Part shown: in pieces, positions 24,888 through 33,999 of the stretch
Position numbering within the stretch: position 1 is the stretch's first letter
Layout: each line of letters opens with the position of its first letter
Origin: Streptomyces prunicolor NBRC 13075
GTDB taxonomy: Bacteria > Actinomycetota > Actinomycetes > Streptomycetales > Streptomycetaceae
Length of the DNA stretch: 64,000 bases
Direction: 5' to 3'
NCBI RefSeq assembly: GCF_000367365.1
Contig: NZ_BARF01000015.1
Coordinates: forward strand, 1-64,000
Notes under the pieces: model-generated
What the model saw: only the letters and a program-made list of their open reading frames with translations
What the model was told of the DNA's origin: nothing
Databases searched by the model: none
Program-made: the position numbers and the translations under genes

Positions 24888-25418
24888 TCAAACCACCCGC
24901 GAACGTTCCCGTCCCTCGACGATCGCGTCCACCGTCTCCCCCACCGTCAGCCCGGAGGTGTCCAGCCACAGGCCGATGCGCGGGGTCTCCGTCCGCAGGG
25001 CGCCGTCCAGCTCCTCGACCGTCCACGCGCCGTAGCCGTTCTTCGCCCGGCCGGCCTCCCGTGCCGTCACGGTCGCCGGGGTCGGTGCGAGGACGATCAC
25101 GTGCAGGGGGCGGGTGCGGATCAGGTCGACGTATGCCGGCAACTCCGCGCCCAGCACCACGTCCTGGACGACCGCGGTGAACCCGGCCTCCGCGTACGCG
25201 TCCGCCGTCGCCGCCGACAGCCGGTACCGCAACCGGAGTTGGGACTCCCCCTCACCACCCGCACCGGGGACGTACTCCTCGCGCCCCGAGACGACCATCC
25301 GCCGGAAGACGTCACCCCGGACATGCGCCGCCCTCGGCAGCCTCTCCGCCAGCGCCTGCGCGACCGTGGACTTGCCCGCGGCCATCACGCCGGTGATGAG
25401 GACGACGCCCTCCAGCAA
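24888..25418 (-). CDS. P-loop nucleotide kinase-like protein (AAA_33 / CPT-like)
   Basis: A 176-residue P-loop phosphotransferase with Walker A GVMAAGKST at 10-18. HVRGDVFRRMVVSG and the DVVLGAELPAYVDLIRTRPLHVIVLAPTP segment are typical of the AAA_33/chloramphenicol-phosphotransferase-like group; the C-terminal IGLWLDTSGLTVGETVDAIV completes the fold. It starts at a TTG (25418) preceded by a GGACGGACG site, 11 bp after the molybdenum-subunit stop, so it is probably the last gene of the hydroxylase operon. No substrate can be assigned; GTG and ATG alternatives further in would remove the P-loop. Confidence 0.7.
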   Translation of the reverse strand: MLEGVVLITGVMAAGKSTVAQALAERLPRAAHVRGDVFRRMVVSGREEYVPGAGGEGESQLRLRYRLSAATADAYAEAGFTAVVQDVVLGAELPAYVDLIRTRPLHVIVLAPTPATVTAREAGRAKNGYGAWTVEELDGALRTETPRIGLWLDTSGLTVGETVDAIVEGRERSRVV

Positions 25419-25429
25419 CGTCCGTCCGC

Positions 25430-27748
25430 CTACTGGCCGTAGGGGCCGCTGTTCGTCACCACCGCCGCCTGCGGGCGGATCGGCAGCCGGTTCACCGGGC
25501 GGCCCGTCGCGGCGCGTACGGCGGACGCGATCGCCGCCGGGGAGGTGACCACGGGTACCGCGCTGACCGCCTTCGCCCCGAAGGGGGCGACCACGTCACG
25601 TTCCTCGACGAGTTTCACGATCTTGATGTCGGGGGTGTCCAGGGCGGTGGGCAGGGCGTAGCCGGTGAGGTCGGGGTGGCGGATCAACCCGCGCGCGGTG
25701 CGCAGGTTCTCGGTGAGTGCGATGCCGACGCCCTGGGTTACCCCGCCCTCGATGCGGGCGACCAGTTGGGTCGGGTTCAGGATGCGGCCGACGTCCTGGG
25801 CGAGGGCGAGTTCGACGACGCGGACCGAGCCCAGCTCGATGTCCACGTCGACGACCGCGCGGATCGCGCAGAAGGCGAGCCCTACGAAGGCGTCGCCCTG
25901 GCCCGCCTCGTCCAGGGGCTCGGTCGGGTGCGGGCGGCACTGGGCGGTGGCCCAGAGTTCCTTGCCGTCCAGGGCCTCGGTGACGGTCGTCGAGAGGACG
26001 CCGTCGTAGGAGGTGATCTTGCCGTCGGTGATCTGGAGCAGCTCGGTCGACATCCCGAACTTGTGCGCCAGGGGCTGGAGTAGCTGGGTGCGGACCATTT
26101 TCGCGGCGCGTTCGACCGCGCCGCCTGATACCCAGGTATGACGTCCGCGGCAACCAGGGCCTGCGGGGGGCTGATCGGTGTCTACGGGGGCGACGTGCAC
26201 CTCGTCGATGCCGAGGGTCTCCTGGACGATCTGCCGGGCGAGCGTGGTGAAACCCTGGCCGGTCTCGACGGCCGCGCACAGCACGGTCGCGATGCCGTCG
26301 TGGACCTTCACGGTGGCCGTGGAGACCTCGTCGGCGCCCTCGGCACCGAGCATGTGCACCATGCCGAGGCCGTAGCCGACGCCCCGGCGCACCGCGCCCG
26401 GTTCGCCCGCGCCCTCGGGGCCGCCGGGCAGCAGCCACTCGTCCTCGGGGGTGTCCTTGGGGAGCTGCGGCAGCGGGAAGTCCCGTACGGCCTGCAGGAG
26501 TTCGGCGACCGGCGCCGGGCAGGTCACCGTCTGGCCGGTCGGGAGGACGTCACCGGTGGCCATGGCGTTGCGCAGGCGCAGCTCAGCCGGGTCCATGGCG
26601 AGCTTCTTGGCGAGCTTGTCCATCTGCGCCTCGTAGGCGGCGCAGACCTGCATGGCGCCCTCGCCCCGAACGTGTCCGGAGGGCGGGTTGTTGGTGCGGA
26701 CGGCCCAGCCCTCGATGAAGGCGTTCGGGACGACGTACGGGCCGCAGGCGAAGGAGACCGCGGCGGCCAGGGCCTCCGAGGAGGTGTCGGCGTAGGCGCC
26801 CGCGTCGAGCAGCACCTGGGCCTCGACCTTGACCAGCCGGCCGTCCTCGTCGGCGTGGTGGCGGTAGCGCAGGAGCGTGGGGTGGCGGTGGGTGTGGCCG
26901 AGGAAGGACTCCTCGCGCGTGGCGGTGAGTTTGACCGGGCAGCCGGTCTTCAACGCGAGCAGTCCGAGCGGGAGTTGGAAGCCCTGGTCCTCGCGGTCGG
27001 CGGTGGCCCCGGGGACGCCGGTGACGACGACCTTCACGCGGTCGGAGTCCAGGCCGAAGCAGGCGGCGGCCGTGTCGCGGTCGTTGTGCGGGTCCGTGGA
27101 GGCGATGTACAGCTCGACGCCGCCGTCGGGGCGGGGCACGGCGAGACCGGCCTCGGCGCCGATGGGGGCGGGGTCCTGGCGGCCGATGCGGTACAGGCCC
27201 TCCACGACGATGTCGGCGACCGCGTCCGGGTCGCCGTGGCGCAGCGGGATGTGCCGGATCAGGTTGCCGTCGGGGTGCAGCGGCTCGGCCTCGAAGGCCT
27301 GCTCGGGGTCGGTCACCGGGTCGAGTACTTCGTACTCGACCATGATGGCGGCGGCGGCCATCCGCGCGGTGTCCGGGTGGTCGGCGGCGACCGCGGCGAT
27401 GGGCTCCCCGTGGTGGCGTACGACCTCGGAGGCGAACACCGGGCGGTCGGCCGTGCCCCGGCCGTAACTGTCCCGGCCCGGCACGTCCTCGTGGGTGATG
27501 ACGGCCCGTACGCCGGGCATGTCCCGCGCGTGGGACGTGTCGACGGACACGATGCGCGCGTGCGGGTGCGGTGAGCGCAGGACGGCCGCCCAGAGCAGGC
27601 CCTCGGCCCACAGGTCGGCCGCGTACGGGAAGGTGCCCTCGGTCTTCGCGCGGGCGTCGGCGGCCGGGAGCGAGGCGCCCAGGCCGTGGCCCGGATGCTC
27701 CGCGGCGGGCGCGGCCTCCGTGGTCGCGGTGGCGGCTTCGTTGCTCAC
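25430..27748 (-). CDS. Molybdenum hydroxylase large subunit (xanthine dehydrogenase family)
   Basis: A 772-residue molybdopterin-binding subunit. The N-terminal Ald_Xan_dh_C-like domain (about 20-150, TEGTFPYAADLWAEGLLWAAVLRSPHPHARI) is followed by the cofactor-binding halves with VEGLYRIGRQD, RVKVVVTGVPGATADREDQ, RTNNPPSGHVRGEGAMQ and ETGQGFTTLARQIVQETLGI. The active-site stretch that normally reads GxKGVGE reads GAKAVSA (724-730), so the general-base glutamate of this family is absent (Ala730). The GTG start overlaps the FeS-subunit stop (GTGA). It forms an alpha-beta-gamma complex with the two upstream subunits, and the substrate is unknown. Confidence 0.88.
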   Translation of the reverse strand: MSNEAATATTEAAPAAEHPGHGLGASLPAADARAKTEGTFPYAADLWAEGLLWAAVLRSPHPHARIVSVDTSHARDMPGVRAVITHEDVPGRDSYGRGTADRPVFASEVVRHHGEPIAAVAADHPDTARMAAAAIMVEYEVLDPVTDPEQAFEAEPLHPDGNLIRHIPLRHGDPDAVADIVVEGLYRIGRQDPAPIGAEAGLAVPRPDGGVELYIASTDPHNDRDTAAACFGLDSDRVKVVVTGVPGATADREDQGFQLPLGLLALKTGCPVKLTATREESFLGHTHRHPTLLRYRHHADEDGRLVKVEAQVLLDAGAYADTSSEALAAAVSFACGPYVVPNAFIEGWAVRTNNPPSGHVRGEGAMQVCAAYEAQMDKLAKKLAMDPAELRLRNAMATGDVLPTGQTVTCPAPVAELLQAVRDFPLPQLPKDTPEDEWLLPGGPEGAGEPGAVRRGVGYGLGMVHMLGAEGADEVSTATVKVHDGIATVLCAAVETGQGFTTLARQIVQETLGIDEVHVAPVDTDQPPAGPGCRGRHTWVSGGAVERAAKMVRTQLLQPLAHKFGMSTELLQITDGKITSYDGVLSTTVTEALDGKELWATAQCRPHPTEPLDEAGQGDAFVGLAFCAIRAVVDVDIELGSVRVVELALAQDVGRILNPTQLVARIEGGVTQGVGIALTENLRTARGLIRHPDLTGYALPTALDTPDIKIVKLVEERDVVAPFGAKAVSAVPVVTSPAAIASAVRAATGRPVNRLPIRPQAAVVTNSGPYGQ

Positions 27749-29388
27749 GCCTGACCTCCGTCCTGGCCGTAGACCTGGTCCTGCGTGCGCGGGGACTCGA
27801 ACGCCGACTGGTGGACGCCACCGCCCCCGGGACCCGCCTGGTGGGGAATACGCGCCTCGTCGCCGTCCGACTCAGGTTCGGCGGCAGCGGCGTGCGCCTC
27901 ACGCTCGGCGACGACTTCCTGTACGGCGTCCAGGACACCCCGGTAGCCGGAGCAGCGGCACAGGTTGCCGCACAGGGCCTGGCGTGCCTCCAGTTCGGTG
28001 GGCGCGGGGTTGCCCTCCAGGAGGTCGTGCACGGTCATCGCCATGCCGGGCACGCAGAAACCGCACTGCACGGCACCGCACTTGGCGAGCGCCCGCTGCA
28101 CGTCCGAGGGCTGCCCCTCGACGGCGAGACCCTCGACCGTACGGACCTCGGAGCCGGCGGCGGTGACGGCGGGCACCAGGCAGGAGGCGACGAGCCGTCC
28201 GTCGACCTGGACGTTGCAGGCTCCGCACTCGCCCTGCGAGCAGCCGTCCTTGGCGCCCGCGAGGCCGAGGCGTTCGCGCAGCACGTAGAGCAGCGACTCG
28301 CCGATCCAGGCGTCGGTGACGGGCCGGTCGGCGCCGTTGACGCGCAACACGTAGGAGGCGAGCGGGTGTTCCTCGCCGGGGATCTTCGGGGCCGGTTCGG
28401 CGGCCTCGTCCGGCGCGTCGGGTTCGGCGGCCGTCACGGGCGCCTCAGCGGCCTCCGGGGCGTCGTCGGCACCCTCGACCGCATCGACCGCCGCGGACGT
28501 CTCAGCGGGCCCCTCGGCGCCCTCCGCGGGCCCTTCGCCGTCGTCGCCCGCCGCGCCGCTCCCATGAGCCGACTGTGCGTCGTCCACGGCGAGTTCGGCT
28601 GCGGTGTCGTCGTGGCGGTCGGCGCGCGCGTCGCCGTAGGGGTCGCCCGGGGCTTCGGAACGGGTGTGCGCGTACGGGTCGCCGGGTTCGCCGTACGGCT
28701 GCCGGGTCGCTTCGGCGGGCGGCCGGGTGGCGGCCTGCGCCGACACCTCGCCGGTCGCGCCCGTCCCGGACCGGTCGGCAGGGTGTTCCATGCCGTGCCC
28801 GTCCGTGCGGGTCCCGGGCCGCTCCGCGACATCCGCGCCGGACGCCTGCTGTGCCCAGTTCTGGCCCGCGCCGTCCGTCGCCCAGGGCGCGGGCGCGCCG
28901 CCGGGCAGGGTGGCCGGAGGGGTGCCGCCCCACTGCTCGACCAGGGCCGAGGTGGTGAACTCGCCCGATTCGTCCGGGAGATCGCCGCCGGCGACGGGGA
29001 TCGACCACTCCCCGGTCACGTCACGACCTGAAGCGCCGCCCCCGTCCGGGGCGTTGGTGTCCTGGAAGGTCCACTGACCGGTTCCCCCGGGGCGGTACGA
29101 GAACTGGTCGCCCCCGGCCGTCCCCTGGTGCGGTACGGCGTTCGGGTCGGGCCACTGGACGCCCTCGGCGGGCACCGCCCAGGACCCCGTCGACGACGGG
29201 TCGGCGTCCGGGGCGGCCTCTATGGACGGCGGCACATAGCCGTGCCCCGGGGCGGCCAGGAGGGCGTCGATGCCCCCTTCGGGGAGTTTCACGAAGGCCG
29301 TGGCGCCGTCGTCGTAGTCGCCCTGGGGCAGCGGGTCCCAGCGTCCGCCGCCCTGAGGGGTGCCCTCTCCGTGCTGGTCGTCGGTCAC
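27745..29388 (-). CDS. [2Fe-2S] subunit of molybdenum hydroxylase with a long N-terminal extension
   Basis: A 547-residue protein, far longer than the usual 150-200 of this family. Residues 1-335 are low-complexity, rich in Gly, Pro, Asp, Ala and Trp, with repeated TG-x-W motifs at 67-70, 103-106 and 125-128 and a variant SGEF at 141-144. The true FeS domain is residues 340-500. Plant-type cluster ligands are Cys383, Cys388, Cys391 and Cys403, and the helical cluster uses Cys442, Cys445, Cys477 and Cys479. GTG 29388 overlaps the FAD-subunit stop (GTGA), which fixes the start and shows that the extension is translated with the domain. Confidence 0.88.
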   Translation of the reverse strand: MTDDQHGEGTPQGGGRWDPLPQGDYDDGATAFVKLPEGGIDALLAAPGHGYVPPSIEAAPDADPSSTGSWAVPAEGVQWPDPNAVPHQGTAGGDQFSYRPGGTGQWTFQDTNAPDGGGASGRDVTGEWSIPVAGGDLPDESGEFTTSALVEQWGGTPPATLPGGAPAPWATDGAGQNWAQQASGADVAERPGTRTDGHGMEHPADRSGTGATGEVSAQAATRPPAEATRQPYGEPGDPYAHTRSEAPGDPYGDARADRHDDTAAELAVDDAQSAHGSGAAGDDGEGPAEGAEGPAETSAAVDAVEGADDAPEAAEAPVTAAEPDAPDEAAEPAPKIPGEEHPLASYVLRVNGADRPVTDAWIGESLLYVLRERLGLAGAKDGCSQGECGACNVQVDGRLVASCLVPAVTAAGSEVRTVEGLAVEGQPSDVQRALAKCGAVQCGFCVPGMAMTVHDLLEGNPAPTELEARQALCGNLCRCSGYRGVLDAVQEVVAEREAHAAAAEPESDGDEARIPHQAGPGGGGVHQSAFESPRTQDQVYGQDGGQA

Positions 29389-30278
29389 GACAGCGCCCTC
29401 CCGAGTGCTCGTCGGGCCAGAGCGGCGACGGTGCGCCGCAGGTGCAGTACCGCGGGCGGAAGCTGTTCCACGGAGCCGTCCTCGGCCGGTACCGGGTCGG
29501 GGATGCAGGCCGCGGCGACGTACTCCCCGAAGGCGCTCAGCGCCTCGGGGACGATCGTGCGGCTGTTGTCCCAGTCGATCAGCCGGGCCACCCACTGCTC
29601 GGCGTCCAGCGGTCTCAGCGGCATCGGCGCTATGGCTCCGACGGCGCACCTGACCCCGCGCCGGGCGGGGTCGAGGACGACCGCGACGGACGCGACCGAG
29701 CGCCCGGGTCCTGTCCTGCCGGTGGCCTTCAGGAAGACCTGCGGGGCGTGCAGCAGCGGCACGCGCACGAAGCCGATGAGTTCGCCGCCGCGCAGCATCT
29801 CCACGCCGGCCAGCAGGTGCGACACCGGGATCTCCCGGCGGGCTCCGTCCTGGCCCGCGATGATCAGCGTCGCCTCCAGGGCGGCCAGTACGGGCAGCGC
29901 GTCACCGGTGGGCGCGGCCGAGGCGATGTTGCCGCCCAGGGTGCCCGCGTTGCGGATCTGCGGCGGGCCCGCGGCACGCGCGGAGGCGGCGAGCGCCGGG
30001 ATGAGGGCGGCGAAGTCCGGGCGGCCCATCCGGGCGTGCGTGAGGCCCGCGCCGAGCAGCGCGTGCCCGTCCTGGTACTGCCACCCGCGGATCTCGCTGA
30101 TCCGCCCGAGACCGACCAGCGCGCTGGGCCTGAGCTGCCCCGAGTTGACGGCCGCCATGAGGTCGGTGCCGCCGGCCACGGGAACGGCCGTGGGCAGGGC
30201 CGTGAGCGCCGCCACGGCCTCGTCCAGCGTTGTGGGCAGCGTGACGGACTGCCCCGCCTGCGGTGCGTGCGTGGTCAA
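29385..30278 (-). CDS. FAD-binding subunit of molybdenum hydroxylase
   Basis: A 297-residue flavoprotein subunit of the CoxM/XdhB-FAD type. The FAD motifs PVAGGTDLMAAVNSG (about 30-44) and IRNAGTLGGNIASAAPTGD (about 110-128) are intact, and the C-terminal CO_deh_flav_C domain (GRTGPGRSVASVAVVLD) follows. The start was set at TTG 30278 (TTG ACC ACG CAC GCA), with a G-rich site upstream; longer openings are less likely. It is the first gene of the three-subunit operon, transferring electrons from the FeS subunit to FAD and then NAD or another acceptor. Confidence 0.85.
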   Translation of the reverse strand: MTTHAPQAGQSVTLPTTLDEAVAALTALPTAVPVAGGTDLMAAVNSGQLRPSALVGLGRISEIRGWQYQDGHALLGAGLTHARMGRPDFAALIPALAASARAAGPPQIRNAGTLGGNIASAAPTGDALPVLAALEATLIIAGQDGARREIPVSHLLAGVEMLRGGELIGFVRVPLLHAPQVFLKATGRTGPGRSVASVAVVLDPARRGVRCAVGAIAPMPLRPLDAEQWVARLIDWDNSRTIVPEALSAFGEYVAAACIPDPVPAEDGSVEQLPPAVLHLRRTVAALARRALGRALS

Positions 30279-30522
30279 ACCGGCTGCCCCTTCCCGCTGC
30301 CCCACCTGGTCCCACCTGTTGCTGCCGTACGGTACGTGCTGACAGGGCGGACGTGGCAACTCTGGCACATCTTCGCAAGACCCGAGCGCGGGGGTCCGCT
30401 AGGAGGCATTCGCCCGTCTCATCAGGGAGATGGTCCGTTTTCGTACGGCATCACCGGTACGCGCAAATTGCCACTCATCGGGGACTCTTGGGGGCTTTTC
30501 CCCTTACGGGTTCCGCGCGTTC

Positions 30523-32178
30523 TCACGCCTGCGGGGGCGGGCCGTCCAAGGGTCGGCCGAGCACTCCGGGACGACGTTGCCACGGCAGTGGTCCGGTGGG
30601 CGGACGGTAGGCGACACCCAGGGCGTCGAGGCGCGCGTAATGGGCGGTCATCCGGCGCTCGAAGTCGGCGAAGTCCCGTTCCCCGGGCGCCGGAAGAGCG
30701 CTCCAGGCGACCTCGGCGAACGCCGCGAGCCGGGGGAACGTCTGGTAGTCCACGCGTGCGTGATCCTCCATCACCTCGGTCCACACGTTGGCCTGCGTGC
30801 CCAGCACATGACGGGCCTCGGCCTCGCTGAGCTGCTCCGGAACCGGCTCGAAGCGGTAGACGTCCTCCAGGGTGCGCACATGGGCGATCGGCACCGGCTC
30901 GTCCTCGCCCGGGGCCTGCCGCCAGTCCAAGTACACATACTGCTCAGGGCACATGACGACGTCGTGCCCCGCGCGGGCGGCGGTGATCCCGCCCTCATAT
31001 CCACGCCAGGACGACACGACCGCCCCGTCCGCGAGCCCGCCCTCCAGGATCTCGTCCCACCCGACGAGCCTTCTCCCGCGCGCGGAGAGCCACTTGTCGA
31101 AGTGTCCGATGAACCAGGACTGCAACTCGTCCTCGTCCGCGAGCCCGAGTTCCGCGATGCGTGCCTGTGCGGTCGGCGACTGCTTCCACTGGTCCTTGAG
31201 GCATTCGTCACCGCCGACGTGAATGAACTCCGAGGGGAACAGCTCCAGGAGTTCCTCGAACACCCCCTCGTAGAAGCGCAGGGTGTTGTCAGTGGGGGCG
31301 AGTACGTTCGGGTTGATGCCCCAGGTGTCCCAGACAGGAAGGGAGTTGCCCCCCTTGATCGATGCAGTGATGACGTCGGTGTTGCCTAGTTCCGGATACG
31401 CGGCGATGGCTGCCTGCGAGTGTCCCGGTACGTCGATTTCGGGGACGACGGTGATATGCCGCTCGGCCGCGTAGGCGACGATCTCGCGGATGTCGTCCTG
31501 CGTGTAGTAGCCGCCGTGGGGCTTGTCGTCCCACAGCGGTGAGGCACGGTGGCCGAATTTCGTACGGGCCCGCCAGGAGCCGATCTCGGTCAGCTTCGGG
31601 TAGCGGTTGATCTGTACGCGCCAGCCCTGGTCGTCCGTCAAGTGGAAGTGGAAGACGTTGAGTTTGTGCGCCGCCATGAGATCCAGGTAGCGCAGGACGC
31701 CTTCCTTGGGCATGAAGTGCCGGGCCACGTCGAGCATGAGGCCGCGCCAGCCGAAGCGGGGGGCGTCGTGGATGGTCTGGTGCGGCACGCCGTAGGTCAT
31801 GTCGGGGCGGACGGGAGCGCGCCGGAAGGCGGCGGGGCCGAGGAGTTGACGCAGCGTCTGGGCGCCCCAGAACACGCCGGCCGGGCTGCCGCCCGTGATC
31901 ACGACACCCCAGGTGGCGACCACCTCCAGGCGGTACGCCTCCGGTGCCAGGGTGTCGTCGAGGCGCAGCGCGACCGTGTTGCGGGCGCCCTCCTCGCCCG
32001 GCGGCAGCGGCAGTCCGAGGGCGGCGCCGAGCGTGGACCGCAGCCAGCGTTGCGTGCCCTCGGTGCCGGGCTCGCCCCACAAGCCGGTGTCCGTCTCGAA
32101 CGGGAAACCGCAGCGGCCGGGGTCGGTGACGGCGGTGGGCGCCGGAATCAGTTCCGTCTCTGAAGTCACGTCGGTCAC
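30523..32178 (-). CDS. GH20 beta-N-acetylhexosaminidase
   Basis: A 551-residue glycoside hydrolase family 20 enzyme. The N-terminal GH20b-like domain (about 1-130) precedes a TIM barrel starting RFGWRGLMLDVARHFMPKEGVLRYLDLMAAHKLNVFHFHLTDDQGWR. The catalytic Asp-Glu pair is in IHVGGDECLKDQWK; the neighbouring Glu polarises the substrate acetamide. No signal peptide is seen, so the enzyme is likely cytosolic and processes imported chitobiose-like or GlcNAc-containing oligosaccharides. It starts 1 bp after the permease stop and is the last gene of the sugar operon. Confidence 0.92.
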   Translation of the reverse strand: MTDVTSETELIPAPTAVTDPGRCGFPFETDTGLWGEPGTEGTQRWLRSTLGAALGLPLPPGEEGARNTVALRLDDTLAPEAYRLEVVATWGVVITGGSPAGVFWGAQTLRQLLGPAAFRRAPVRPDMTYGVPHQTIHDAPRFGWRGLMLDVARHFMPKEGVLRYLDLMAAHKLNVFHFHLTDDQGWRVQINRYPKLTEIGSWRARTKFGHRASPLWDDKPHGGYYTQDDIREIVAYAAERHITVVPEIDVPGHSQAAIAAYPELGNTDVITASIKGGNSLPVWDTWGINPNVLAPTDNTLRFYEGVFEELLELFPSEFIHVGGDECLKDQWKQSPTAQARIAELGLADEDELQSWFIGHFDKWLSARGRRLVGWDEILEGGLADGAVVSSWRGYEGGITAARAGHDVVMCPEQYVYLDWRQAPGEDEPVPIAHVRTLEDVYRFEPVPEQLSEAEARHVLGTQANVWTEVMEDHARVDYQTFPRLAAFAEVAWSALPAPGERDFADFERRMTAHYARLDALGVAYRPPTGPLPWQRRPGVLGRPLDGPPPQA

Positions 32179-32179
32179 G

Positions 32180-33043
32180 TCAGTCCTTAACCGCTCCGCC
32201 CAGCCCCGAGACCAGACGTCGCTGTACGAGTACGAAGAACACCAGCACCGGAATCGTCATCACCGTGGAGGCCGCCATGACCCCGCCCCAGTCAGGATCG
32301 TCCGGCTTGTAGAAGACAAGGAGGGCCATCGGCAGGGTCGACTGGGAAGTGTCGCTGATGATGAAGGACTTGGCGAAGAGGAAGTCGTTCCAGGCCGAGA
32401 TGAAGGAAAACACGCTCGTGGCGACCAACCCCGGGAAGACGAGCGGGAAAAGGATCTGCCACAGGAATCGCGACCGGCTCGCCCCGTCGATGTACGCGGC
32501 CTCCTCCAGCGCGTCCGGTACGGCTTTCACGAACCCCCGCAGCATCCAGATCGCGAACGGCAGCGAGAACGCGATCTGAGGCAGGATCAGCGACCCCAGC
32601 GTGTTCAGCAGCCCGAGCCCCCGCATGGTGAAGAACAGCGGGATCGTCAGTGCTTCCACGGGCACCATCTGGGCCACCAGGAACATGATCAGGAGGGTGG
32701 TCCGGAAGCGGAACCGGAATCGCGTCACCGCCGTCGCGGCGAGAAAGGCGATCAGCGCCGAGACGATGACCACCGAGCCCGCCACGACAAGGCTGTTGAC
32801 GAAGTAACGGCCGAATTCCTGCTGCCCGAACACCCGCCGGAACGAGTCGAGAGAGGGCGCGAGCGTCCACGGCCGAGGCTCGCTCGACTCGATCTCCCCG
32901 GCCGGTTTGAAGGCGCTGAGCACCATCCAATAGAGGGGGAAGGCGACGACGACCGCGATCAGCAGCGCGGAGGCCTCGGCAGCGAGCCGCCAGGGCCGCC
33001 GGGGCCGTCGTACAAAGCCGCCAAGACCGCGAAGCAGACTCAC
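32180..33043 (-). CDS. Sugar ABC transporter permease (MalG type)
   Basis: A 287-residue MalG-like permease with six transmembrane helices. The EAA loop reads DALEEAAYIDGASRSRFLWQILFPLVFPGL. The first helix is AEASALLIAVVVAFPLYWMVLSAFKP. The GTG start at 33043 overlaps the stop of the MalF-type gene (GTGA). Its stop is 1 bp before the hexosaminidase start, so the enzyme is translationally linked to the transporter. Confidence 0.9.
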   Translation of the reverse strand: MSLLRGLGGFVRRPRRPWRLAAEASALLIAVVVAFPLYWMVLSAFKPAGEIESSEPRPWTLAPSLDSFRRVFGQQEFGRYFVNSLVVAGSVVIVSALIAFLAATAVTRFRFRFRTTLLIMFLVAQMVPVEALTIPLFFTMRGLGLLNTLGSLILPQIAFSLPFAIWMLRGFVKAVPDALEEAAYIDGASRSRFLWQILFPLVFPGLVATSVFSFISAWNDFLFAKSFIISDTSQSTLPMALLVFYKPDDPDWGGVMAASTVMTIPVLVFFVLVQRRLVSGLGGAVKD

Positions 33044-33996
33044 AGCTCCTCCCCCTGCCTGCGCAGCAGGCGCAGATAGACCAGCGTGACGGCGAGCAGC
33101 ATCAGCAGCATGACGACACCGATCGCCGAGCCGAGGCTGTACTTCGAGGACGCGAACGCCTGTTGGTAGGCGTACACGTTCAGGACGAGGTTCTGGCCCG
33201 CGATGCCGCCGCCGTTGGTCATGACGTAGATCTGGGTGAAGACCTTGAAGTCCCAGATGACGGACTGAATGGTCACGACGGTCAGGATCGGCCGCAGCAT
33301 CGGCGTCAACACGGACCGCCAGATCCGCCACTGCGAGGCCCCGTCCAGCGCGGCGGCCTCCAGCACCTCGGAGGGCACGGCACGGATCCCGGCGTAGACC
33401 GTCACCATCACGAACGGGAAGGAACACCACACCACTTCGAGCAGCACGAGGAAGAACGCGCTCAGCCGCCCGTACGTCCAGGAGTGATCCCCGAGCCCGA
33501 GAATCCGGTTCACCGGCCCGAAGTCCGGATCGAACAACAACAACCAGACGGTCGACCCGGTGACGGCAGGCGTGGCCCAGGCCCCCAACGCGGCCAACAT
33601 CAGGACGAGTCGGGGCAGCGCCCGCACCCGGGTGAGCAGCACGGCCAGCGCACACCCGACGGCGAGCGTCGAGACGACACAGGCGCCCGCGAACAACACG
33701 GTCGACAGCAGCACCTGCCAGAACTGGCTGTCGGAGAACAACTCCGAGTAGTTCCCGAACCCCTTGAAGGTCGTCGGTTCCCCACCACTGACCTGCGCCT
33801 GCGTGTACTGGAAGAACGAGATCAACCCAAGCTGATAGATGGGGTAGACGAGCAACCCACCAAGGACGACAAGAGCCGGGGCAAGATACAACCAAGGCGC
33901 ACCCCCATCTCCCAAGGGGCGCGGGGAACTGCGCGACCAGCCACGACGGCCCCGCACCCGCCCACGATCCGCAACAACCGAGCTATTAGGCGCCAC
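33040..33996 (-). CDS. Sugar ABC transporter permease (MalF type)
   Basis: A 318-residue MalF-like permease. A basic N-terminus of about 35 residues precedes the first helix (PWLYLAPALVVLGGLLVYPIYQLGLISF). The long periplasmic-side loop with FKGFGNYSELF is typical of CUT1 sugar importers, and the EAA loop is EVLEAAALDGASQWRIWRSVLTP. GTG 33996 starts 3 bp after the binding-protein stop. With the other permease it forms the transmembrane channel. No ATPase gene is present in the operon, so a shared MsiK-type ATPase, the norm in Streptomyces CUT1 systems, is expected. Confidence 0.9.
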   Translation of the reverse strand: MAPNSSVVADRGRVRGRRGWSRSSPRPLGDGGAPWLYLAPALVVLGGLLVYPIYQLGLISFFQYTQAQVSGGEPTTFKGFGNYSELFSDSQFWQVLLSTVLFAGACVVSTLAVGCALAVLLTRVRALPRLVLMLAALGAWATPAVTGSTVWLLLFDPDFGPVNRILGLGDHSWTYGRLSAFFLVLLEVVWCSFPFVMVTVYAGIRAVPSEVLEAAALDGASQWRIWRSVLTPMLRPILTVVTIQSVIWDFKVFTQIYVMTNGGGIAGQNLVLNVYAYQQAFASSKYSLGSAIGVVMLLMLLAVTLVYLRLLRRQGEEL

Positions 33997-33999
33997 CGG

